A program made the position numbers and the translations under genes. Positions 17,884 through 24,659 of a DNA stretch of 33,418 bases are shown here, in pieces (positions within the stretch are counted from its first letter, which is position 1; each line of letters begins with the position of its first letter). The notes beneath the pieces were generated by a model. That model did no database searches, was not told the DNA's origin, and worked only from the letters and a program-made list of their open reading frames with translations. Source of the DNA: Candidatus Aegiribacteria sp. (lineage in GTDB: Bacteria > Fermentibacterota > Fermentibacteria > Fermentibacterales > JCC-6); contig JAUVEU010000027.1 of assembly GCA_030594645.1 (NCBI GenBank), positions 1 through 33,418 of the forward strand, read 5' to 3'.

Positions 17884-17939
17884 GGGACATGCAGGCTCAA
17901 AAACCACATGGGGACATGCAGGCTCTGCTGCGTGTCCCC
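17884..17939 (+). terminator. Hairpin with 15-bp direct repeat after the cyclase gene
   Basis: GGGGACA at 17910-17916 pairs with TGTCCCC at 17933-17939, with further pairing inside, and ATTTACTT follows. The 5' arm lies within a 15-bp direct repeat, GGGACATGCAGGCTC, present at 17884-17898 and 17911-17925. It sits just after the cyclase stop and fits a factor-independent terminator with a poor U tract. The rest of 17940-18019 shows only a ribosome site for the next gene. Confidence 0.5.
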
Positions 17940-18019
17940 ATTTACTTAACCGATAAAAACACAGGTATGGACAAACGCAGACATGGTGTTTAAAATCCTA
18001 TGAGAAATGGAGGCCTTTT

Positions 18020-18511
18020 ATGAAATACCTGGTACTATTACTTGTTTCAGTTTTCTTTTCTGCTCTTTCAGCGGAAGATGTTGAACCTGCAATTGGTGAT
18101 GAAGTCATAATTTCTGTTCAGAATCAATTCATCTACCCCAGACCGGCGTTTTACGCTTCCCCCGTCCAGCCGGTTGACTACGGCACACTTGCCATGATAG
18201 ATGACATCAGCGGAGAGTGGTTCAATGTTTCGATTGCAGGGGGTCTGGAAGGCTGGATTCACAGCACAGCAGTCAGCGGTGCTATACAATCTTCCGGAGA
18301 TGTAAGCGCATCAGGTGAAGTTACCTCTGATGAGATCATGCTTGCCGGTCGTGGTTTCAGTCAGGAAATAGAAAACGCTTACTCATCGGAACACCCTGAG
18401 CTCGACTTCACAAAGGTTGATTACGTGGAAGCAATGTGTCCTGTTTCACCAGAAGAGCTGCTTCACTTCCTGCTGACCGGCAATTTGATTGAAGAGGAGG
18501 CGGTAAGATGA
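18020..18511 (+). CDS. Secreted SH3-like domain protein
   Basis: 163 residues. The N-terminus MKYLVLLLVSVFFSALSA is a clear signal peptide. Residues about 30-95 look like a bacterial SH3 domain (variable-length SH3b): VYPRPAFYASPV-type start, a central DISGEWFNVSI strand and EGWIHSTAV, the typical W-hinge at the end. SH3b domains bind cell-wall peptides or serve as protein contacts in periplasmic proteins. The rest is acidic and unrecognised. A strong ribosome site (AAATGGAGG) precedes ATG 18020. The stop overlaps the protease start (ATGA), so the two proteins are probably made together and may act together in the envelope. Confidence 0.75.
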   Translation: MKYLVLLLVSVFFSALSAEDVEPAIGDEVIISVQNQFIYPRPAFYASPVQPVDYGTLAMIDDISGEWFNVSIAGGLEGWIHSTAVSGAIQSSGDVSASGEVTSDEIMLAGRGFSQEIENAYSSEHPELDFTKVDYVEAMCPVSPEELLHFLLTGNLIEEEAVR

Positions 18512-19497
18512 TTTCCATTGGAAACATACTCCTCTCAGTTCTCATGGCATTCGGTCTTGGAGATATTGTTGATACTATCACCAGTGATGAAGCACAGAGC
18601 GCCTTTAACGTCATTGAAACGTTCAGCGCGGCAAGCCATGAGATTACTGAGGTAGAGGAATACTTCCTTGGCCGATCCGTTGCCGCAACCATACTCACGA
18701 TGTATCAGCCTCTTGATAATCCTGCCCTTCAGCAGTATGTGAATCTCATTGGACAGACAGTCGCATGTTCTTCCCCTCAACCTACTCTTTTCGGCGGATA
18801 TCATTTCATGGTGCTTGACAGTGATCAGATCAACGCTCTTGCTTGCCCTGGAGGCTGCATTTTTATCTTCAGCGGTCTGATTGATAAAGCAGCGAATGAA
18901 GACGAACTCGCAGCCATCATTGCCCACGAGGTTTCTCATGTGGCTCTGAGTCACGGCATATCATCCATAGACCAGGCCAGATGGACGGAATTCGGTGTAA
19001 CAGTCGCTCAAGAATCATCAGAGCAATGGGGCAGCGGCGAAGTACAGTCCGCAGTGAATGATTATGGTGATCTGGTTGAGGATGTCGTTTCAAACCTGAT
19101 CACGAAGGGTTACAGCAGGGATACCGAATATCAGGCAGACAGTCTTGCCGTGGAAATTTGTTCAGCAGCCGGATACGATCCGGAAGCATTGACTGAGGTC
19201 CTTGTAAAACTCAGTGAAACGGATAATAGATCCGGTCCAGGATTCTGGGAAACCCATCCCTCACCTGAGGATCGCCTTGAAGCGGTAAGCGAAGTACTCT
19301 CCACTCTTCCACACGCAGAGGTTGACCCTGTCCGTACTGACAGATTTCTGGAATACATTTCCGGAATGGTGTCGACCACAGTGAGTGAACCCGCCACCAC
19401 GGGAACCAGACCTCAGAGATCATCTTCTGAAGATCAGGAAAACACCGAATCTTCAGGTTCGAGAGGTGAGTCAGGCAGTTCAAGAAGCAGAGACTAG
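18508..19497 (+). CDS. M48-family zinc metalloprotease, periplasmic
   Basis: 329 residues. The zinc site is HEVSH (140-144, AAIIAHEVSHVALSHG), with the third ligand in TEYQADSLAVE (E207, with D211). WETHPSPEDRLEAV is the usual M48 C-terminal motif. The N-terminus (ISIGNILLSVLMAFGLGDIVDTI) is a signal sequence or anchor, so the enzyme is likely periplasmic, like BepA and LoiP, which act on misfolded outer-membrane proteins. The C-terminus is a low-complexity Ser/Glu/Arg/Gly tail (about 300-329) without homology to the family. Its start is fixed by the ATGA overlap with the SH3 gene and a GAGGAGG ribosome site. Confidence 0.9.
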   Translation: MISIGNILLSVLMAFGLGDIVDTITSDEAQSAFNVIETFSAASHEITEVEEYFLGRSVAATILTMYQPLDNPALQQYVNLIGQTVACSSPQPTLFGGYHFMVLDSDQINALACPGGCIFIFSGLIDKAANEDELAAIIAHEVSHVALSHGISSIDQARWTEFGVTVAQESSEQWGSGEVQSAVNDYGDLVEDVVSNLITKGYSRDTEYQADSLAVEICSAAGYDPEALTEVLVKLSETDNRSGPGFWETHPSPEDRLEAVSEVLSTLPHAEVDPVRTDRFLEYISGMVSTTVSEPATTGTRPQRSSSEDQENTESSGSRGESGSSRSRD

Positions 19498-19504
19498 AGA
19501 GATT

Positions 19505-20314
19505 TTGCGTATTTCTCACCGGTTCCATCTGCTGCTGACAGCATGCCCTGCATGGATAGCCATCTCATGTGGTGGAACCGGTGATTCCTCCATGACCGAA
19601 TACTCGAATCCTATTCCCGAGACCCTTCAGGTGGTTGTTCTGGATACACTCTTTCATGATACAACTGCCTTCACTCAGGGTTTTGAGATTCATGAAGGCA
19701 TTCTCTGGGAATCTACAGGACTCTATGGCTTATCCAGCCTGCGCAAACTAGATCCATCAACAGGAGAACTTCTGGAGGAATGGCCCCTGCCGGTTTCTCT
19801 CTTCGGTGAGGGTATTACAATTGTAAAGGATCAGATATTCCAGCTCACCTGGAAATCAGGACTTGTGCTTTCATGGAATCTGGAAGACCCTGAGCCGGTT
19901 GTTACCGGCACAATTGAAACACAGGGATGGGGAATCTGCGCGATAGACAGTAGTACGGTCGTCACCAGCGATGGCAGCTTCCTTCTCAGATTCAGAAACG
20001 TCTCCGATTTCAATTCTATCAGAAGTATCTCTGTTACTCTTGATGATGTCCCTCAGATATATCTGAATGAACTTGAATATGCAGACGGATGGATTTACGC
20101 GAATCAATGGAATTCAAACAGAATACTGAGAATTGATCCGGTATCAGGGTGCGTAGAAGCTCTGATTGACGCATCTGATCTTTTATCGCCGGATGACACA
20201 TTAAACGCTGGACCACTGAACGGAATCGCATGGGATGCTGAGAGACAGGCTTTTCTAATCACAGGCAAGTACTGGCCCTGGATCTTTGTAGCCAGGTTTG
20301 ATAAAACACTCTAA
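19505..20314 (+). CDS. Lipoprotein glutaminyl-peptide cyclotransferase (glutamine cyclotransferase family)
   Basis: The beta-propeller body matches the plant-type glutaminyl cyclase family (PF05096): DTAFTQGFEIHEGILWEST, GLYGLSSLRKLD, the conserved FGEGIT and FQLTWKSG, NELEYADGWIYANQW, and the closing LNGIAWDAE with ITGKYWP. The reaction is cyclisation of an N-terminal Gln to pyroglutamate, which caps secreted proteins. The upstream residues, from TTG 19505, give RISHRFHLLLTACPAWIAISC-GG, a lipoprotein signal with a Cys at the expected place. The start is TTG, 7 bp after the M48 stop, with AGAGAG upstream; ATG 19592 would lose the signal. It shares the operon with the protease. Start confidence is moderate; family confidence is high. 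Confidence 0.82.
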   Translation: MRISHRFHLLLTACPAWIAISCGGTGDSSMTEYSNPIPETLQVVVLDTLFHDTTAFTQGFEIHEGILWESTGLYGLSSLRKLDPSTGELLEEWPLPVSLFGEGITIVKDQIFQLTWKSGLVLSWNLEDPEPVVTGTIETQGWGICAIDSSTVVTSDGSFLLRFRNVSDFNSIRSISVTLDDVPQIYLNELEYADGWIYANQWNSNRILRIDPVSGCVEALIDASDLLSPDDTLNAGPLNGIAWDAERQAFLITGKYWPWIFVARFDKTL

Positions 20315-20324
20315 AACAATCAAA

Positions 20325-20348
20325 GGGGAGCAGTTGTTGCTGCCCCCC
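20325..20348. terminator. Convergent-gene terminator hairpin
   Basis: GGGG-AGCA at 20325-20332 pairs with TGCT-(G)-CCCC at 20338-20347 around a short loop, in the 65-bp gap between the end of the glutaminyl cyclase (plus) and the end of the RRM gene (minus). It is flanked by A-rich DNA on the left and TTCTTC on the right, so it can serve both directions. Confidence 0.55.
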
Positions 20349-20379
20349 TTCTTCAAAAAAGCACAATTGTCAGATCAGT

Positions 20380-20652
20380 TTAGAAATCGTTTCTGCCCTG
20401 TCTGGCTTTGCTGTGCGCAAAGTCAACTCTGACTGGACGACCGTCGATCTCCTGACCGTGCATGCCTTCCTGACCTGCCTTAGCCCCATCTTCCGAATCG
20501 AAAGTTACGAAGCCAAAGCCTCTTGATCTTCCTGTATCGCGCTCGCGGACAACGTTGGCTTCTTCGATTTCACCAAACTCTTCGAATGCCTTTCTGAGGC
20601 CTTCGTCCGTTGTTGCCCAGGGTAATCCACCAACAAATAGCTTTCTGCTCAT
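20380..20652 (-). CDS. Single-RRM RNA-binding protein
   Basis: 90 residues, all one RNA recognition motif plus a short charged tail. RNP2 is KLFVGGLP (4-11) and RNP1 is RGFGFVTF (44-51), both with the aromatic residues that stack on RNA. These small proteins (Rbp family) are common in cyanobacteria and FCB-group bacteria and bind single-stranded RNA; in cyanobacteria several are cold-induced. The tail SKARQGRNDF is short. ATG 20652 has AGGAG upstream, but that site lies in the loop of a hairpin (see leader). A second member is at the right edge of the window. Convergent terminator hairpin follows. Confidence 0.93.
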   Translation of the reverse strand: MSRKLFVGGLPWATTDEGLRKAFEEFGEIEEANVVRERDTGRSRGFGFVTFDSEDGAKAGQEGMHGQEIDGRPVRVDFAHSKARQGRNDF

Positions 20653-20653
20653 T

Positions 20654-20795
20654 AGAACTCCTGTTCTCGGGACATCTGTCCCACAGTACCATGCGGCTTA
20701 TGCCGCTGTTTGCGGCTTATGCCGCTGATTTTCCCCCTGAATGGGGGTATTGCACAACCGGGATCCGGCCCGGAACCGTGCTGCTAAATAGCAGC
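20654..20795 (-). promoter_or_regulatory. RRM gene leader made of consecutive hairpins
   Basis: Between the RRM start and about 20795 there are seven hairpins in a row: 20654-20667 (AGAAC/GTTCT, loop holds the ribosome-binding AGGA), 20669-20682 (GGGAC/GTCCC), 20693-20706 and 20712-20725 (two copies of GCGGC-TTAT-GCCGC), 20733-20747 (CCCCC/GGGGG), 20752-20781 (GCAC...CCGGG/CCCGG...GTGC) and 20780-20795 (GCTGCT/AGCAGC). AT-rich DNA follows upstream, where the promoter is expected. A structured leader with a hidden ribosome site fits temperature control or autoregulation by the RRM protein; this is inference. Confidence 0.55.
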
Positions 20796-21138
20796 ATACC
20801 ATAAATATATAAATTATTCAACCAGCTATGATAATAGCGAACTGGCAATGTGATTTTTGAATTCGAATCTGGAATGTCGTAACCTCTTCAGTACACTGTT
20901 CACAAAATAATAGATAATTGCTTCTTTTAAATCCTTACTGACTATACGATAATGCAATCGCATTGGCAAGTACTTCAATATACACCATGCTTTTGCATAA
21001 ACAACTCACTATGAATTCAGGGAATTTCAGAACTGTTTCACACGAATAAAGAAGTACTGAATTTCCAATTATCAAATCAGGATATGAAGGTGATAATATA
21101 TTTTCTGCCTGCACACTTCCAGAATAAAGAAGTCGCAA
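20796..21138. other. Intergenic AT-rich stretch, no gene
   Basis: The stretch between the RRM leader and the next promoter contains a 67-codon open frame on the minus strand (20935-21138), but its product has no family-like features and no ribosome site, and I do not take it as a gene. The left end is AT-rich and probably holds the RRM promoter. I see no RNA gene or repeat. Confidence 0.5.
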
Positions 21139-21166
21139 TTGACGTTGAATCTTACTGGAATAATAT
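21139..21166 (+). promoter_or_regulatory. Sigma-70-type promoter for the beta-propeller gene
   Basis: TTGACG at 21139-21144 and TAATAT at 21161-21166 are separated by 16 bp, followed by a 5' leader of about 30 nt and the strong ribosome site AAGGAGG before ATG 21204. Only sequence match supports this. Confidence 0.45.
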
Positions 21167-21203
21167 TTGACTCGGGTATTTCCAACTAATTAAGGAGGTT
21201 TTT

Positions 21204-22199
21204 ATGAGGACAGTACTCCTTTGTCTTTTCCTCATCTTGTCGGCTGTCACTGCTAACAGCGTCGTGCTTACGCTTGATGCGCCTGATACCAACATCAGCG
21301 GTCTTGCCTGGGGTGACGGTAAACTATGGGCTGTCGACGAGGTAACGGATTACGTTTACAGTATTGATCCCGTTTCAGGATCAGTGCAGAGCAGCTTCTA
21401 CGTGGCACATTCATCAACCTACTTCCCCACAGGTCTCGCATACAGTGAGTATTCCAATCTTGTATGTGTAGGACTATGGAACAATTCAACAACCGGATAT
21501 GTCTACAAGTATACACCTGAAGGAGTATTCTCGGGTTCTGTAGCCATGTGCGGTGGTTGAGGCAACCCTGTCTCGTCGGTGACGGGACTTTCAGCACAGG
21601 ACAATTATCTATATCTTGGTTCAAGATCACAGAACAGAGCATATCGTTACACTATGCCAGGTATCACCAGCAGGGCTCAGCATATCTATTTCAACGGATA
21701 CTCCCAAACCCGGGATATTGCCATCACGCCTGACACCATAATGTGGGTCGCTTCTGACAATGCAAGTATTCCTGCGAGGGCATACAACCGATCAGGAGTA
21801 GTGGTTGATCACATTGATCCCATTCTTGTTTCTGCTGCCAGAGGAGTAGCCTTTGATACTGATGGATACCTCTGGTTAAGCAACATGGATACGGACAAGA
21901 TATACAAGATCGACCTTACAGAGGGAATCGAAACTAACGATCCGGATAACTCCTTGAATATCACAGTCTCATCGAATCCATTCCTCTCTTCTGTCATTAT
22001 CACAGGAGAAGGATTTTCAGGAAACAGCGAGATTACTATTTTCGACATTCAGGGTCATCTGATACTGCAGGATTCCTTTGATGGTTCATACTCATGGGAT
22101 GGTTCCTCTAATACAACACCTGTTCCCAGTGGAACCTATTTCGCCGTTGTAATTGACAACAACGGTAATTGCGATACGGTTAAACTCCTCCGACTTTAA
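21204..22199 (+). CDS. Secreted beta-propeller protein with FlgD/type IX-like tail, interrupted by an in-frame TGA
   Basis: Reading through the TGA at 21558-21560 gives about 331 residues; both halves are in the same frame and both are clearly coding. The N-terminus MRTVLLCLFLILSAVTANS is a signal peptide. The body has propeller-like strands (ISGLAWGDGKLWAVDE, ARGVAFDTDGYLWLSN). The C-terminus starts at VSSNPFLSSVI and ends GTYFAVVIDNNG...LLRL, a sorting-type tail. The TGA follows Cys-Gly-Gly, so it would be Sec in a CxxU motif. Starting 9 nt after it, GTCTCGTC (21570-21577) and GACGGGAC (21581-21588) form an 8-bp stem with loop GGT. Alternatives are a simple nonsense mutation (TGG or GGA to TGA) or a sequencing error. 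Promoter and terminator are both intact. Confidence 0.7.
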
Positions 22200-22226
22200 A
22201 CAAGGAGCAGGCCTGAACAACTGAAG

Positions 22227-22258
22227 CCCCGGGGTTGCGAAATTCCGGGGTTTTCTTC
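22227..22258 (+). terminator. Factor-independent terminator
   Basis: CCCCGG (22227-22232) pairs with CCGGGG (22245-22250), extended inward by G-U and A-U pairs around loop GCGA, and TTTTCTTC follows. It closes the beta-propeller gene, 28 bp after its stop. Confidence 0.8.
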
Positions 22259-22317
22259 AGCATCGCTCGCTTGACGATTCAAACATCTAAGGGTATTTTT
22301 GCCGTCGATCATTGCGC

Positions 22318-22394
22318 GCCTCGATAGCTCAGTTGGCCAGAGCGGGTGGCTGTTAACCACTAGGTCCGAGGTTCGAGTCCTCGTCGAGGCGCCA
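22318..22394 (+). tRNA. tRNA-Asn (anticodon GTT)
   Basis: A full cloverleaf: acceptor GCCTCGA / TCGAGGC, D arm GCTC/GAGC, anticodon stem GGTGG/CCACT with loop CTGTTAA (anticodon GTT), T arm CGAGG/CCTCG with loop TTCGAGT, discriminator G and encoded CCA. The last 11 bases (22384-22394) are the attachment core of the element to the right and are repeated at 30715-30725, so integration leaves the tRNA intact. The end of the recombinase gene overlaps it on the other strand. Confidence 0.95.
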
Positions 22395-23801
22395 CTTCCC
22401 GATCTGCTCGAACCCCCCATTTCTGGTTGACATTCGGTAAATATATCTGAGCGCATCGACATGCAGATCGAAGACCATTTTATCATTACTCATCTCAACA
22501 TTACTGAATAAGTATCTGACTAAATCCCTCCTCTGGCTCCTGGGTCCATACTCAGCCAATCTTCGCATGTTGGTTAGCAGAGAGCTGATCTTAGGCTTTG
22601 TGATCTTCTGAGCATTCTTATCTTCAAGGATGCTTTTAACTTCCCGCATTCTTTCCTCAATCTTGGAATGCACCTCCGTCTGTTTCTCAATACGCTCAAA
22701 GTTCAGGATATACTCTTTGGATCCCTTGTCAAATTCAGGCAACGACCTTGATAATTCATATACCTCAGCTTTTATCTCTCTTGATCTCCTCGTTAACGCC
22801 ATAAGCTCACCCTTCAATTTCGGGATATCATCCAGAATGGACTTATTAACCATGTCTCTAAGCTTTGTGAGATAATCTTCGGAGGATATTACACGCTCTA
22901 TCACGCTATACGTAGCCTTATCAACATCTTCTGCGTCTATATGAAATCTATTTCTTCTACCTGGGTACATTTCCTCTGATTCGGAGCAACAGTCATTTAA
23001 GCAGGTGTAATAATAGTACGTTCGACCGTGCTGTTTGCCACTTCGGCTTCTCATCATCTCTCCGCAATATGCACAGACAGCAACATCCAACAGAAGGTAA
23101 AAGTGCCACTTGCCTTCCTTCTTCGTTGCAATGTTGCCTTTCTTCCGCAGAGCTTGTTTCCGTGCGTCCTGGACTTCATAGAAAAGTTCATTGTTAATGA
23201 TAGGTTCCCACGCTGCGTTTGTAACACGGAGAACTTTCTCTCCAGTTTTTTCATCGATAGCTGAATATTCCCTCAAGGCAATGTACTTTATATTCGTAAG
23301 CAGGGTTCTAACGACATTCTCTGTAATAGGTCCTCCTCCCATTCTCTTGCCTGTAGATCTTTGTATCCAATTCTTGTTTGTGTAACCCTTTCCAGAAATG
23401 TGCTTTGCTACTGCTGAATCCGATCCAAGCTCAAGATACTTCTTGAAGCCCTCTTCCACGATAAGGGCTTCCTTCTTGTTCACAATCAACGTTCCCGCAC
23501 TTAAAGGGTTTTTATTAAGATCATATCCTAGAATCGGTCTACCGCCGTTATACAAACCTTCCTGGGCACGGAATTGAGTGTTCTTTCTGTTTCTCTCACT
23601 CTTAATATCAAGCTCTAGTTTTGCGAGTGCCATTAATATGATAACCATCGCCTCACCTGTTGGCGTGCTTGTATCCAGACTCATCCTTGTGCAAATCAAT
23701 TCTGTATTGTTTTCTTTTAGATACTTGAAAAACTCTATGAATCCGGCAACATCACGTCCTAGACGGTCCCGATCTGTACACAACCGCCAAGTTTCACACA
23801 C
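22353..23801 (-). pseudogene. Large serine recombinase, major part (N-terminally truncated, C-terminus replaced by integration)
   Basis: 482 codons from GTG 23801. What remains of the catalytic domain is DRLGRDVAGF, then the family's DTSTPTGEAM and the helix ALAKLELDIKSERNR. The recombinase domain (YNGGRPILGYD, VRTLLTNIKYIA), a zinc ribbon (CAYCGEMMRS then CLNDCC) and a coiled-coil (about 330-410) follow. The first 60-80 residues with the nucleophilic Ser (YxRVS motif) are missing: an in-frame TGA directly precedes the GTG, and no such motif is readable upstream in any frame. At the other end the frame crosses the att core (coding WRLD) and gains nine residues from the antisense of tRNA-Asn. 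In the excised circle it would continue into the 30408-30743 frame. Integration target and att arms agree with it being the element's own integrase. Confidence 0.85.
22384..22414 (+). repeat. Left attachment site (core plus inner inverted arm)
   Basis: Core TCGAGGCGCCA (22384-22394) is the 3' end of tRNA-Asn. After one extra C comes the arm TTCCCGATCTGCTCGAACC (22396-22414), the inverse of 30696-30714 with one mismatch. The recombinase frame (minus) runs through both. Confidence 0.85.
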
Positions 23802-24205
23802 TCACTACATCGGGAATTCCTAACCTAGAGCGGTATCCATGCTACTCCCATCTACTTGTGTAGAGAGATCGTGTGGATAGTGTAGAGTAGTACGGCCCTG
23901 TATTACGCTACCAGGATTACAGTTACGGCGCATGAATGAGGACACGTTTAGGAATAGTGTAGACAAAGAGAGAACTCCTACTAGTTCTTGACAAATATTC
24001 CGAACTAATAGACAGTGATATACAGAGGTGGGGTACGTCTCAGCCAATCACTGCTTGTTTCTATCCTGTTGATTTCATAGATCATGTTACTTATTAATCG
24101 GATATTAAAGCAAGAACGCTTCTTCTGGAGTTTTGATGCGAGTGATATTTACGGTATGGAATAGGCTTCGATAGCATGATTACTCCACAGAAAGGATGTG
24201 GTGTA
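23802..24205. other. Non-coding stretch upstream of the truncated recombinase
   Basis: About 400 bp without a convincing gene. The missing recombinase N-terminus should lie here on the minus strand, but all three frames have stops and no YxRVS-type motif. A 75-codon minus-strand frame (23820-24047) looks non-coding. The deletion or rearrangement that removed the catalytic Ser therefore ends at about 23801. The right end carries the ribosome site of the next gene (AAAGGA). Confidence 0.5.
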
Positions 24206-24574
24206 ATGGAGTTATGGATACTTTCACTGATTGTCTTCGGTGCTGGGTTCATCGGTGGATCAATCAATGCAAGCGTGAGCGGGAACCTTCACCCATTTCC
24301 AAAAAGGATGTATGGAGTTCTCACCCCGGGATTCATCGTAACGGCAATCACAAGTGGGATTGCCGCATTCGTTTCCTGGGGATTATACGGGCCCTTTTCG
24401 ACAGCATATATAGTTGGAGGACCTTCGGGAACTGTGGCTTCGCAGAATGCAGGTCTAACGTTGTCAGCATTGGTTTCTGCAGTTCTTATTGGTGTTGGTG
24501 GTTCACGTTGGCTTACCAATGAAGCTGAGAAGCGGATGCTTAAAAGGAAGGTAGATGGTCAAGGCAGTAGTTAA
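24206..24574 (+). CDS. Small multi-pass membrane protein of unknown function
   Basis: About 122 residues from ATG 24206, which has AAAGGA nine bases upstream; the frame is open ten codons earlier. Three hydrophobic helices are visible: LWILSLIVFGAGFIGGSI, GFIVTAITSGIAAFVSWGL and LTLSALVSAVLIGVG, with a Gly-rich loop (IVGGPSGTVASQNAG) and a basic end (RMLKRKVDGQ). I do not recognise the family. It reads toward the patatin-like gene, which is on the other strand. Being island cargo next to a lipase with membrane helices, it could be a partner or an immunity-type protein, but nothing in the sequence shows that. Confidence 0.55.
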   Translation: MELWILSLIVFGAGFIGGSINASVSGNLHPFPKRMYGVLTPGFIVTAITSGIAAFVSWGLYGPFSTAYIVGGPSGTVASQNAGLTLSALVSAVLIGVGGSRWLTNEAEKRMLKRKVDGQGSS

Positions 24575-24659
24575 TTTGAATCACCTTCCTGTGATCACTA
24601 AGTATAGAACTTCGGAGGATTTCAAAGACAGAATCTAGATTTACATACAAGAATACCTA

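Noticed and set aside
20693-20795. CRISPR-like repeats
   Set aside because: The two identical 14-bp units are simple hairpins with only a 5-bp gap; the other units differ. No spacers or cas genes.
20935-21138. Small minus-strand gene in the intergenic region
   Set aside because: No family features and no ribosome site; the stretch is AT-rich.
21204-22199. Alternative genetic code with TGA as Gly or Trp
   Set aside because: TGA is a normal stop for several genes here, for instance at the overlaps in the glycan operon, and the other long genes have no internal TGA.
23820-24047. Shifted N-terminus of the serine recombinase
   Set aside because: I read the frames for the YxRVS motif and found only weak chance similarity (LLYTIHTIS); stops follow at once.
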